Under the pieces are notes generated by a model. It made no database searches, was not told the origin of the DNA, and was given only the letters and a program-made list of their open reading frames with translations. DNA of 64,000 bases from Pseudomonas frederiksbergensis. Its GTDB lineage: Bacteria; Pseudomonadota; Gammaproteobacteria; Pseudomonadales; Pseudomonadaceae. This document shows, piece by piece, positions 40,699 through 50,345 of this stretch (position 1 is its first letter; each line of letters opens with the position of its first letter). Made by a program: the position numbers and the translations under genes. The DNA is taken from NCBI RefSeq assembly GCF_003732665.1, contig NZ_MOBP01000003.1:124001-188000 (forward strand). The letters run 5' to 3'.

Positions 40699-41307
40699 TT
40701 AGCGGCGAATCACTCCGACACTCAAGCCTTCGATCACCAGTTCCTGATCTTTCAGGTTGACTTCGATGGGGGCGAACTCGGGGTTTTCGGCTATCAGCCA
40801 GACCTTGCTGCCATCGCGCTTGAAGCGCTTGACGGTCACTTCATCGCCAATCCGCGCCACCACGATCTGGCCATTGCGGGCTTCACGGGTGGTGTGTACG
40901 GCCAGCAGGTCGCCGTCGAAAATGCCCACGTCCTTCATGCTCATGCCATGCACCCGCAACAGGTAGTCGGCACGGGGATGGAAAAACGTCGGATTGATGT
41001 TGCAGGATTCTTCGATGTGTTGCTGCGCAAGGATTGGCGCGCCAGCGGCCACGCGACCGATGATCGGCAGGGTGGACTCGTCGGCCTTGGCTTCGAAGCC
41101 GGGAATGCGGATGCCACGGGAGGCGCCCGGGGTCATCTCGATCGCACCTTTGCGAGCCAGTGCCTTGAGGTGTTCTTCCGCCGCGTTCGGCGATTTGAAA
41201 CCCAATTCCTGAGCGATTTCCGCGCGGGTCGGCGGGTAGCCGTTGTCTTCGAGGCAACGTTTGATGAAGGCCAGAATCTCTGCTTGGCGTGGCGTCAGCT
41301 TTAGCAT
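40699..41307 (-). CDS. lexA: LexA repressor
   Basis: 202 residues. SOS repressor and self-cleaving protease. N-terminal winged helix ([31 protein letters not shown]), cleavage site VAAGAPIL (Ala-Gly), catalytic Ser in [11 protein letters not shown] and Lys in [15 protein letters not shown] 41307. Two SOS boxes lie directly upstream, giving autoregulation. Divergent from psrA. Confidence 0.97.
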   Translation of the reverse strand: MLKLTPRQAEILAFIKRCLEDNGYPPTRAEIAQELGFKSPNAAEEHLKALARKGAIEMTPGASRGIRIPGFEAKADESTLPIIGRVAAGAPILAQQHIEESCNINPTFFHPRADYLLRVHGMSMKDVGIFDGDLLAVHTTREARNGQIVVARIGDEVTVKRFKRDGSKVWLIAENPEFAPIEVNLKDQELVIEGLSVGVIRR

Positions 41308-41317
41308 ATTGATCGCT

Positions 41318-41333
41318 CTGTCTTTTTATACAG
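41318..41333. promoter_or_regulatory. LexA (SOS) box 1 of lexA-sulA
   Basis: CTG-TCTTTTTATA-CAG, a CTG-N10-CAG site 11 bases upstream of the lexA ATG. Confidence 0.85.
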
Positions 41334-41336
41334 TGA

Positions 41337-41352
41337 CTGGGATTATATACAG
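41337..41352. promoter_or_regulatory. LexA (SOS) box 2 of lexA-sulA
   Basis: CTG-GGATTATATA-CAG, separated from box 1 by three bases; centre-to-centre 19 bases, so two LexA dimers would lie side by side. Confidence 0.88.
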
Positions 41353-41396
41353 TGAAAGCTTCTTGGCAATGCCCCTTTTTTCCCTCGCCGCTGGAC

Positions 41397-41454
41397 GGTC
41401 AGTCAGCTCGCTGATTAACGACGCAGAGTTGTATGGTTAAATAGCTGACCGACC
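41397..41454. repeat. 12-bp inverted repeat between lexA and psrA
   Basis: Arms GGTCAGTCAGCT (41397-41408) and AGCTGACCGACC (41443-41454) pair with one mismatch across 34 bases. It lies outside the LexA and PsrA boxes. It could be an operator pair or a transcript hairpin. Confidence 0.5.
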
Positions 41455-41477
41455 ATTCCCAAAACGAACCGGCAGGC

Positions 41478-41506
41478 TTGACAACGCACAGGCTGAAACG
41501 TATGTT
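41478..41506 (+). promoter_or_regulatory. Sigma-70 promoter of psrA
   Basis: -35 TTGACA (41478-41483), 17-base spacer, -10 TATGTT (41501-41506). The -10 lies within the first PsrA box, as expected for autorepression. Confidence 0.75.
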
Positions 41507-41508
41507 TC
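41495..41508. promoter_or_regulatory. PsrA box 1
   Basis: GAAAC-GTAT-GTTTC fits the published PsrA pattern (C/G)AAAC-N2-4-GTTT(G/C) exactly. Confidence 0.82.
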
Positions 41509-41521
41509 AAACAAGTGTTTG
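41508..41521. promoter_or_regulatory. PsrA box 2
   Basis: CAAAC-AAGT-GTTTG, also an exact fit; its first base is the last base of box 1. Confidence 0.82.
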
Positions 41522-41536
41522 TCAGGCGGAGTAGCC

Positions 41537-42244
41537 ATGGCCCAGTCGGAAACCGTAGAACGCATTCTCGATGCTGCCGAGCAGTTGTTCGCGGAAAAAG
41601 GTTTCGCCGAAACCTCGTTGCGTCTGATCACCAGCAAGGCCGGGGTCAATCTGGCGGCGGTGAACTATCATTTCGGCTCCAAGAAGGCGCTGATCCAAGC
41701 GGTTTTCTCGCGTTTCCTCGGGCCGTTCTGCCTCAGCCTCGATAAAGAGCTGGAGCGGCGCCAGGCCAAGCCGGAAAACAAGCCGACGCTCGAGGAACTG
41801 CTGGAAATCCTCGTCGAGCAAGCTCTGGTGGTGCAGCCACGCAGCGGCAACGATCTCTCCATATTCATGCGTTTGCTGGGCTTGGCCTTCAGTCAGAGCC
41901 AGGGCCACTTGCGTCGTTATCTGGAAGACATGTACGGCAAGGTTTTCCGTCGCTACATGATGCTGGTCAACGAGGCCGCGCCGCGTATTCCACCTATCGA
42001 ACTGTTCTGGCGCGTACATTTCATGCTCGGTGCCGCGGCGTTCAGCATGTCCGGGATCAAGGCCTTGCGCGCCATTGCCGAGACCGATTTCGGCGTCAAC
42101 ACTTCCATCGAGCAGGTGATGCGCCTGATGGTGCCGTTCCTCGCCGCTGGCATGCGGGCCGAAACTGGCGTCACCGATACGGCCATGGCCACTGCGCAGT
42201 TGCGTCCGCGCAGTAAATCGACGCCGGTGGCCGCCAAGGTTTAA
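41537..42244 (+). CDS. psrA: TetR-family regulator PsrA
   Basis: 235 residues. TetR-type repressor/activator that senses long-chain fatty acids and controls rpoS, fadBA and itself in pseudomonads. N-terminal HTH (VERILDAAEQLFAEKGFAET, TSKAGVNLAAVNYHFGSKKAL) and helical ligand domain. ATG 41537 follows GGCGGAG. Two adjoining perfect PsrA boxes overlap its promoter. Divergent from lexA. Confidence 0.93.
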   Translation: MAQSETVERILDAAEQLFAEKGFAETSLRLITSKAGVNLAAVNYHFGSKKALIQAVFSRFLGPFCLSLDKELERRQAKPENKPTLEELLEILVEQALVVQPRSGNDLSIFMRLLGLAFSQSQGHLRRYLEDMYGKVFRRYMMLVNEAAPRIPPIELFWRVHFMLGAAAFSMSGIKALRAIAETDFGVNTSIEQVMRLMVPFLAAGMRAETGVTDTAMATAQLRPRSKSTPVAAKV

Positions 42245-42292
42245 CCGCACACGGGTGGGCGCGGCAGCTGACATCCGCTAAGCTAGCCGCCC

Positions 42293-42406
42293 ATGCCGAC
42301 TCTCGTTTTGAACCCGTTCTCCATTGATATCACCGACCTGCCGGGCACAGCCCTCGGCGGCGAAATCGTGTGGGGCGGGTTTTTCGTTTTCAAGGAATTC
42401 CTATGA
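42293..42406 (+). CDS. Possible 37-residue ORF coupled to nagZ
   Basis: Codons from ATG 42293 encode 37 residues (MPTLVLNPFSIDITDLPG...FKEFL) and stop in TGA overlapping the nagZ ATG (ATGA). No good ribosome site precedes it. The four-base overlap is the signature of translational coupling, but chance is possible for so short a frame. Confidence 0.25.
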   Translation: MPTLVLNPFSIDITDLPGTALGGEIVWGGFFVFKEFL

Positions 42407-43413
42407 CTGCTGGCCTGCAAGGCTCGTTGATGGTGGACGTCGCCGGTACTTGGCTGACGGCTGAAGATCGCCAATTGTTGCGCCAGCCCGAAGTGGGTGG
42501 CCTGATCATTTTTGCCCGCAACATCGAGCATCCGCGCCAGGTACGCGAGCTGAGTGCTGCAATCCGCGCCATTCGTCCTGACCTGCTGCTGGCGGTGGAC
42601 CAGGAGGGCGGTCGGGTCCAGCGCTTGCGCCAGGGCTTCGTGCGCCTGCCAGCCATGCGCGCCATCGCCGACAATCCGAATGCCGAATACCTGGCCGAGC
42701 AGTGCGGCTGGATCATGGCCACCGAAGTGCTGGCCGTCGGCCTCGACCTGAGCTTCGCCCCGGTGCTGGACCTGGATTATCAGCGCAGCGCCGTGGTCGG
42801 CACCCGCTCGTTTGAAGCCGATCCAGAGCGCGCTGCCTTGCTCGCCGGTGCCTTTATTCGCGGCATGAACAGCGCTGGCATGGCCGCCACCGGCAAGCAT
42901 TTCCCGGGACACGGTTGGGCCGAGGCCGATTCCCACGTTGCCATTCCCAATGACGAGCGCAGCCTCGACGAGATCCGCGCCAACGACCTGGTGCCGTTCG
43001 CCCGATTGAGTAAGCAATTGGCCGCTGTCATGCCGGCCCATGTAATTTATCCACAGGTCGATGCACAACCTGCCGGTTTCTCCCGGCGCTGGTTGCAGGA
43101 CATCCTGCGTGGCGAGTTGCAGTTCGATGGTGTCATTTTTAGTGACGATCTTTCCATGGCCGGCGCCCACGTAGTCGGCGATGCTGCCAGCCGCATCGAA
43201 GCCGCGTTGACCGCCGGTTGCGATATGGGCCTGGTGTGCAACGACCGCGCTGCTGCTGAATTGGCCCTGACCGCCGCCCAGCGGATGAAGGTCAAGCCGT
43301 CGTCGCGTATTGCGCGGATGCGCGGGCAGTCTTTCGCCGGCATCGAATACCGCCAAGACCCGCGCTGGCTCACGGCGGTCGGCGCGCTCAAAGAAGCTCA
43401 ACTGATTGATTAA
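42403..43413 (+). CDS. nagZ: Beta-N-acetylhexosaminidase NagZ
   Basis: 336 residues, GH3 cytoplasmic enzyme removing GlcNAc from anhydromuropeptides in wall recycling; in pseudomonads its product can induce AmpC. Motifs: VDQEGGRVQRLRQGF, KHFPGHGWAEADSH (catalytic His/Asp loop) and nucleophile Asp in VIFSDDLSMAGA. ATG 42403 follows AAGGAATTC. Twelve bases before the phosphorylase gene, with which it likely forms an operon. It completes the recycling path begun by Slt. Confidence 0.95.
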   Translation: MTAGLQGSLMVDVAGTWLTAEDRQLLRQPEVGGLIIFARNIEHPRQVRELSAAIRAIRPDLLLAVDQEGGRVQRLRQGFVRLPAMRAIADNPNAEYLAEQCGWIMATEVLAVGLDLSFAPVLDLDYQRSAVVGTRSFEADPERAALLAGAFIRGMNSAGMAATGKHFPGHGWAEADSHVAIPNDERSLDEIRANDLVPFARLSKQLAAVMPAHVIYPQVDAQPAGFSRRWLQDILRGELQFDGVIFSDDLSMAGAHVVGDAASRIEAALTAGCDMGLVCNDRAAAELALTAAQRMKVKPSSRIARMRGQSFAGIEYRQDPRWLTAVGALKEAQLID

Positions 43414-44163
<750 letters not shown>

Positions 44164-44221
44164 GTTTCTGCGGGCAGATAAAGGGTCTGGCCGATTCATT
44201 GAATCAAGCGGCGTCGATTTC

Positions 44222-47200
44222 ATGACAACAATAACTGAGCAACTTCTTGCGCTACCTTGGGCAGAGGTGTTCAGTCATCGCGCTCTGGAAAAGGCCCGCA
44301 GGTACGCGGATGAGGATCGTGTAACAATCCATCAGAACGACGGCTCGATGATTATCGCAACGTGCGTCGGCTCTGAAAGACAGGAATACGAGCAGAACAT
44401 CGAGCTCATCAAAGATCGGGATGGGGGCTGGCGGTTCGGATGCATTTGTACCTGTCCTGTTTCATACAACTGCAAACACTGCGCCGCAGTCATCTATCAC
44501 CTGCAAGGCCTTCCCGCTAAACCATCCGAAAGCACCGCACAGGTCCACCTGAGTCGCGAGCTGGAGCGCTGGCTCGACGGAATTCCCGCTACGGGCAAGA
44601 CGGTTGATGAGCCGGCGCTGGGGACAAACACGCGCCTGGTCTACCGGCTCAAGGCCACAACCGTAGCAGGGAAGTGGACACTGGAAATTTTCAAGGCCCG
44701 CCAACTCAAGAGCGGCGTCTTGCAAGACCTCAAGCCGGTGTACTCGTTATCGGAAATGCTATTGCGCCAACCCGGCTACCTGGCTGAACTGGACCTTCGG
44801 ATCGCCAGGCTGCTGGTGGCCATTCACTCCCATCACGCCTATTACGGTGGCTACCCCTTGGAAGGCAGTAGTGGCGCTGAACTCCTGGAGATGTTGGTGC
44901 GTACCGCGCGACTGTTCCTCGATTTCGAGCAGCCGCCCCTGGCGTCGGGAGCGAAGCGGGCAGGTCGGTTTGCCTGGGCCGAACAATCCAACGGCAGTTT
45001 TCGGCCTCAATGGAGCAGCGACGAAGTCGAGCCGGAAACGGTACTGGCGATTGAACCCTTGTACTACCTTGACCGCGAGCGACTGCACGTCGGAACCTTG
45101 TGCACCGAGCAGGATGAAAAACTGGCGTGTCACTTGACCTTGGCGCCGGATATCCCGGCGCGCCAGGCGATGCAGTTCAGCCATCGGATGAGTTCCGCGA
45201 CGCAAGTGGCCCCGCCGCACCAGCTGACGGAACGGGTGGTCGATGACATTTTTCCCAAGGCGCACCTGACGCTCAACAGCGGTAAACGCTACAAGAACTG
45301 GAAGTATGAGGCGGAGCACCGTGCCGCGCTGGCGTTCACCTACGACGGGCACCCGGCCACGGACCGAAACCCCGAAGTGTTGATCCTTTCTGGCACCGAA
45401 ACCCAGCGTATCCAGCGCAAACCCGCCGCCGAAAAAGCCTTGCGCCAAGCCCTGCAAAAACACGGTTTTAAAAAGGCTACGATTAAAAGCAGTGTGGACC
45501 GCCCGGGCGAGATGTTCGGGTTGCCGGATGATTCAGCCTGGCTTGCCTTTGTGCAAGAAGGAATCCCGCTGCTGCGTAAGGCAAATTGGCACGTCGATAT
45601 CAGTCATGCCTTTCACTTCAATGTGCAGCCGGTAGAGCAGTGGTATGCCGATGTTGAGGAAGAGTCGGCGCACCAGTGGTTTGATCTGCAACTGGGCATC
45701 GTGGTCAACGGCGAGCGCCACAGCCTGTTGCCGATCTTGCTGCATTTGCTGCGCAGCCAGCCACAATTGCTCGATCCCGCCAGCCTGGCTAAACGCAACG
45801 ATGACGAACAACTGTTGATCGAGCTTGGCGGTTCCAAGGCGCATGTGAAAGTTGCACTGCCCTATGGTCGCATCAAACCGCTAATGGCCACCCTTGGCGA
45901 GTTGTACCTGGGTGCCCATGAGGGCGACTCGTTGCGTTTGACTGCGCCGGACGCCGCACGCCTCAGTGCGCTGGAAGGCGTGCCGCTGGTCTGGCAGGGC
46001 GGCGAGCGACTGCGCAGTTTTGCCAAACGCTTGCGTGAATGGACGCACGTTCAGGTCGCGGCGCCCGAGGGCCTGAAGGCGACGCTGCGCCCGTATCAGC
46101 TTGAAGGCCTGAACTGGATGCAAACCCTTTGCGAGCTGGAAGTGGGCGGCATCCTCGGCGACGACATGGGCCTGGGTAAAACCCTGCAGACCCTGGCTCA
46201 CCTGCTGACGGAAAAACTGGCCGGGCGACTTGATCGTCCAGCCCTGGCCGTGATGCCCACCAGCCTGATCCCCAACTGGCTCGACGAGTCCCAGCGCTTT
46301 ACCCCGCAACTCAAGGTGTTGGCGCTGCATGGCGCCGCCCGGCAAAAAGACTTTGCCCGCCTTTCTGAATACGATTTGGTATTGACCACTTACGCGTTGC
46401 TGCCTCGGGACCTGGAGATTTTGCAGCCGCAGGTCTGGAGCGTGCTGATTCTCGACGAAGCGCAGAACATCAAAAACCCGGTCAGCAAAGCCGCTCAAGC
46501 CGCCCGCGATCTTCAGGCCCGCCAGCGGTTGTGTCTGTCTGGCACGCCACTGGAAAACCACCTCGGCGAGTTGTGGTCGCAATTTCACTTTCTGTTGCCC
46601 GGCTGGCTGGGCGACAGCAAAACCTTCAACCGCGATTACCGTACGCCGATCGAAAAGCATGGCAACACCGAACGGATGCAACACCTGACCGCTCGGATAA
46701 AACCCTTCTTGCTACGTCGCAAGAAAGACCAGGTGGCGACTGAGTTGCCGCCGAAAACCGAGATTGTGCATTGGGTTGATCTCAGTGACGGGCAGCGGGA
46801 TGTGTATGAAACCGTGCGCGTGGCGATGGACAAGAAAGTCCGCGACGAAATCGCCCGTAGTGGCGTTGGGCGCAGTCAGATCATCATTCTCGATGCGTTG
46901 CTCAAGTTGCGTCAGGTCTGCTGTGATTTGCGGTTGATCAAGACGCCACTCACCGCCAAGGCTCTGCGTTCGGGCAGTGGCAAACTGGTCAGCTTGATGG
47001 AGATGCTGGAAGAACTGCTCAGCGAAGGCCGCAAGATTTTGCTGTTTTCGCAGTTCACGTCAATGCTCGCCCTGATTGAAGAAGAGCTGCAGCAGCGTAA
47101 CCTCAGCTACTCGATACTGACCGGGGAAACGACGGACCGGCGCACGCCGGTCAAGAACTTCCAGAGCGGTAACGTGCCGTTGTTCCTGATCAGTTTGAAG

Positions 47201-47500
47201 GCCGGCGGCACCGGGCTGAATCTGACGGCGGCGGACACGGTGATCCATTTCGATCCGTGGTGGAACCCTGCGGTGGAAAACCAGGCGACCGACCGTGCTT
47301 ATCGCATCGGGCAAAACAAGCCTGTGTTTGTCTACAAGCTGATTGCCCGGGGCACGGTGGAAGAAAAGATACAGGCATTGCAGCAGGAGAAAGCGGTTCT
47401 GGCCGAAGCGGTGCTTGAGGGTGGGGCGACGGGTGGGTTGAAGCTTGAGCAGAGTGATATTGAGGCGCTGTTTGCGCCGCTGCCCAATCTCAAGGCCTGA
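44222..47500 (+). CDS. SNF2-family helicase with SWIM zinc finger (1092 aa)
   Basis: 1092 residues. N-terminal SWIM zinc motif near residues 80-95 (CTCPVSYNCKH, CxC..CxH), a central region of about 500 residues without recognised domain, then a SNF2 ATPase: motif I GDDMGLGKTLQT, DEAQ box LILDEAQNIKN, SGTPLENHLGELWS, and C-terminal helicase SLKAGGTGLNLTAADTVIHFD and ATDRAYRIGQ. Such proteins move along DNA or remodel protein-DNA complexes; the bacterial role is unknown. A paralogue lies head-on at 47645-50335. ATG 44222 lacks a strong ribosome site. Confidence 0.9.
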   Translation: MTTITEQLLALPWAEVFSHRALEKARRYADEDRVTIHQNDGSMIIATCVGSERQEYEQNIELIKDRDGGWRFGCICTCPVSYNCKHCAAVIYHLQGLPAKPSESTAQVHLSRELERWLDGIPATGKTVDEPALGTNTRLVYRLKATTVAGKWTLEIFKARQLKSGVLQDLKPVYSLSEMLLRQPGYLAELDLRIARLLVAIHSHHAYYGGYPLEGSSGAELLEMLVRTARLFLDFEQPPLASGAKRAGRFAWAEQSNGSFRPQWSSDEVEPETVLAIEPLYYLDRERLHVGTLCTEQDEKLACHLTLAPDIPARQAMQFSHRMSSATQVAPPHQLTERVVDDIFPKAHLTLNSGKRYKNWKYEAEHRAALAFTYDGHPATDRNPEVLILSGTETQRIQRKPAAEKALRQALQKHGFKKATIKSSVDRPGEMFGLPDDSAWLAFVQEGIPLLRKANWHVDISHAFHFNVQPVEQWYADVEEESAHQWFDLQLGIVVNGERHSLLPILLHLLRSQPQLLDPASLAKRNDDEQLLIELGGSKAHVKVALPYGRIKPLMATLGELYLGAHEGDSLRLTAPDAARLSALEGVPLVWQGGERLRSFAKRLREWTHVQVAAPEGLKATLRPYQLEGLNWMQTLCELEVGGILGDDMGLGKTLQTLAHLLTEKLAGRLDRPALAVMPTSLIPNWLDESQRFTPQLKVLALHGAARQKDFARLSEYDLVLTTYALLPRDLEILQPQVWSVLILDEAQNIKNPVSKAAQAARDLQARQRLCLSGTPLENHLGELWSQFHFLLPGWLGDSKTFNRDYRTPIEKHGNTERMQHLTARIKPFLLRRKKDQVATELPPKTEIVHWVDLSDGQRDVYETVRVAMDKKVRDEIARSGVGRSQIIILDALLKLRQVCCDLRLIKTPLTAKALRSGSGKLVSLMEMLEELLSEGRKILLFSQFTSMLALIEEELQQRNLSYSILTGETTDRRTPVKNFQSGNVPLFLISLKAGGTGLNLTAADTVIHFDPWWNPAVENQATDRAYRIGQNKPVFVYKLIARGTVEEKIQALQQEKAVLAEAVLEGGATGGLKLEQSDIEALFAPLPNLKA

Positions 47501-47525
47501 TAAGGGGGTTCGTCAGTGTTGGCCC

Positions 47526-47620
47526 CTTCGCGAGCAAGCCCGCTCCCACACTGTTTTTATGTTATCTCCACGATGGTGGGCTAACTCAGATCCAATGTGG
47601 GAGCGGGCTTGCTCGCGAAG
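47526..47620. repeat. REPIN, family 1
   Basis: TTCGCGAGCAAGCCCGCTCC ... inverse, between the stop codons of the two convergent SNF2 genes. Confidence 0.9.
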
Positions 47621-47644
47621 GCGATCTACCAAACACCGCGAATC

Positions 47645-50335
47645 TCAACGCTTCTCCAACTTATCCGGCAACGGCGCGAACAGCGCTTCAATGTCATCAC
47701 TTTGCAATTTCCAGTCCCCAGCCGAGCGTCCATCCAGTACGCCCGACGCGAGGTCGGACTTTTCCTTTTGCAGATGCTGAATCTTCTCTTCCACCGTGCC
47801 CCGGGCAATCAGCTTGTAGACGAACACCGGTTTTTCCTGGCCGATGCGATACGCACGGTCGGTGGCCTGGTTTTCCGTTGCCGGGTTCCACCACGGGTCG
47901 TAGTGAATCACCGTGTCGGCTTCAGTCAGGTTCAGGCCCACGCCGCCAGCCTTCAAACTGATCAGAAAAATCTGACGCTTGCCGCTCTGGAAGTCCTTCA
48001 CCGGTGCGCGGCGGTCGCGGGTCTGTCCGGTCAATATCGCGTATTCAACGCCGCGTTTTTTCAGTTCATCCTCGATCAGTGCCAACATCGACGTGAACTG
48101 CGAGAACAGCAGAATCCGCCGGCCTTCTTCGAACAGCTCATCCAGCATTTCCATCAAGCTGTCGAGCTTGCCGGACGTGCTGCCGCGAGTGGGCAGGGCG
48201 GCGTCGTTGACCAGGCGCAAGTCGCAGCAGACCTGGCGCAGTTTGAGCAGCGCTTCGAGGATGATGATCTGGCTGCGGGCCACGCCTTTGCGGGTGATTT
48301 CGTCGCGGACTTTCTTGTCCATGGCCAGGCGCATGGTTTCGTACACGTCGCGCTGGGCTTCGTTGAGTTCGACCCAGTGGATGATTTCGGTTTTCGGCGG
48401 CAATTCGGTCGCCACCTGTTCCTTGGTCCTGCGCAGCAGAAACGGCTTTATCCTACCGTTGAGGTGCTGAAGCCGGACTTCGCTGCCGCGTTTTTCAATC
48501 GGCACCCGGTAGTCCCGGTTGAAGCTTTTCACATCGCCGAGCCACCCGGGCAACAGGAAGTGGAACAGCGACCACAGCTCGCCCAAGTGGTTTTCCAGCG
48601 GCGTGCCACTCAAGCACAGGCGCTGCCGCGCATTCAACTCGCGGGCTGCCTGGGCGGCCTTGCTGTTGGGGTTCTTGATGTATTGCGCTTCATCCAGCAC
48701 CAACACGTGCAGCGGCACCGCCGCCAGGGTTTCAACGTCCTTGGGCAACAGCGCGTAGGTGGTCAGGATCAGGTCGTAATCGGTCAGGTTGTCGAAATGC
48801 TTTTTGCGGCTGGCGCCGTACAGCGCCAGTACGTTGAGCTGTGGTGTGAAGTGCGCCGCTTCGTCGAGCCAGTTGGGGATCAGGCTGGTGGGCATCACCA
48901 CCATGCACGGGCGATCGAGGCGTCCGGCGATTTTCTCGCTGAGAATATGCGCCAAGGTCTGTAGGGTTTTTCCCAGGCCCATGTCGTCCGCGAGAATCCC
49001 GCCGACTTCCAGTTGCCGCAGCGACTGCATCCAGCTCAAACCTTCGAGCTGATAAGGTCGCAACGTCGCGTTCAAGCCCTCTGGTGCAACGGTGGTGAAG
49101 TCCTTGATGTCCCGCAAACGCTGGGCAAAGGTGCGGATCTGCTCACCGCCTTCCCACAGCAGCGGCATGCCTTCCAGCGGATTCAGTCGTGTGGCGTCGG
49201 CCTTGCTCAGGCGCAGCGTGGTTTCGCCAGGCTCTTGCAGGTAGAACTCGCCCAGGGTCGCCAGCACCGGTTTCAAACGGCCGAAGGGCAGGGCGACCTG
49301 CAGCGGGCCGTATTCGGAGTTCGGGCGGTTCGGAATGTTCACCAGGATCAACTCGTCATCGCGACGTCGGGCCAGGCGTTCCGGGTTGAGGATTTCGGTG
49401 TGCGAACGCATCAGGTTCAGCAGGATCGGCAGCAGACTCAGGCGCTCGCCATTGACGATGATCCCCAGTTCCAGGTCAAACCAGTCGCGCTCCGGCGCCT
49501 GTTCGACGGTGGCGTACCAGTCGTCCACGGCAGTCAGGTCGAAACCGAAATCCTCGTCGATCTGCAGCTCCCAACCCTGGGTGCGCAGCTTTGGCAGTTC
49601 ATTGAGGGTGAAGGTCAGCCAGGCGCTGTCGTTGACCATCTCAAACAGCTCGCCGGCGCTTTCCGGCAAGGCCTTGCTTTGCCGGGTAGCGATCTTGAAA
49701 CCGAGGATTCGTAACTGTTCCCTGTAGGCCTGTTCGACTTCCGGGTGACGTTTTATCCGTAACGTCTGTGTCTCCTGACGAATCAGGATGTCGGCATTCT
49801 TCTGCCCGGACACGTATTCATCCAGATAACTGAAGGACAACGCCGCGCGATGCTGGATATAGCGCTGCATCTTGCCGTTACGCGGTTCGAAGGCGCTGAA
49901 CTCGATGCTCGCCAGCCACAGGCGCGGCAGCGGTTGCACGTTATCCACCGGCACTTGCGGCAGCGCCTTGGGGCCACGGTTTTCCAGTACGGCCTGGAGT
50001 TTTTCCAGCAGTTCCGCGTCTTGCGCAGCAGCCGGGTAAGCCAGGGTTTCCTGGACTTTGAGCAGCACCGCCGCGCAATGTTTGCAATTGCTGTGGACCG
50101 GGCAGGTGCAGTTGGCGTCGATCATCAGCAACGTGCCTTTGGCCGACTCACGCAGGCGAATGGTCTGACGATAAACGTTACCGCCCGAGCCTTCACACGC
50201 GGCGATGATCGTGGCGTCACCGGCCTCGACGATCCTGACGCGGTTCTCCAAGGCGTAGCGGCGGCCACGCTCCAGGCTCTGTTCCTTGAATCGGCTGACC
50301 CAGGAAGGTGCGAGAGGTTTGCTCAGGGTCGACAT
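47645..50335 (-). CDS. SNF2-family helicase with SWIM zinc finger (896 aa)
   Basis: 896 residues, paralogue of the protein at 44222-47500 and convergent with it. SWIM motif CTCPVHSNCKH near residue 80; motif I ADDMGLGKTLQT; LVLDEAQYIKN; SGTPLENHLGELWS; SLKAGGVGLNLTEADTVIHYD; ATDRAYRIGQ. Against its partner it lacks about 200 residues between the SWIM motif and the HRAALSFSY region; the ATPase half aligns throughout. It ends ten bases before the csiV-like gene on the same strand (csiV lies upstream of it), so mfd-csiV-SNF2 may be one leftward unit. Confidence 0.9.
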   Translation of the reverse strand: MSTLSKPLAPSWVSRFKEQSLERGRRYALENRVRIVEAGDATIIAACEGSGGNVYRQTIRLRESAKGTLLMIDANCTCPVHSNCKHCAAVLLKVQETLAYPAAAQDAELLEKLQAVLENRGPKALPQVPVDNVQPLPRLWLASIEFSAFEPRNGKMQRYIQHRAALSFSYLDEYVSGQKNADILIRQETQTLRIKRHPEVEQAYREQLRILGFKIATRQSKALPESAGELFEMVNDSAWLTFTLNELPKLRTQGWELQIDEDFGFDLTAVDDWYATVEQAPERDWFDLELGIIVNGERLSLLPILLNLMRSHTEILNPERLARRRDDELILVNIPNRPNSEYGPLQVALPFGRLKPVLATLGEFYLQEPGETTLRLSKADATRLNPLEGMPLLWEGGEQIRTFAQRLRDIKDFTTVAPEGLNATLRPYQLEGLSWMQSLRQLEVGGILADDMGLGKTLQTLAHILSEKIAGRLDRPCMVVMPTSLIPNWLDEAAHFTPQLNVLALYGASRKKHFDNLTDYDLILTTYALLPKDVETLAAVPLHVLVLDEAQYIKNPNSKAAQAARELNARQRLCLSGTPLENHLGELWSLFHFLLPGWLGDVKSFNRDYRVPIEKRGSEVRLQHLNGRIKPFLLRRTKEQVATELPPKTEIIHWVELNEAQRDVYETMRLAMDKKVRDEITRKGVARSQIIILEALLKLRQVCCDLRLVNDAALPTRGSTSGKLDSLMEMLDELFEEGRRILLFSQFTSMLALIEDELKKRGVEYAILTGQTRDRRAPVKDFQSGKRQIFLISLKAGGVGLNLTEADTVIHYDPWWNPATENQATDRAYRIGQEKPVFVYKLIARGTVEEKIQHLQKEKSDLASGVLDGRSAGDWKLQSDDIEALFAPLPDKLEKR

Positions 50336-50345
50336 AAGGACTCGA

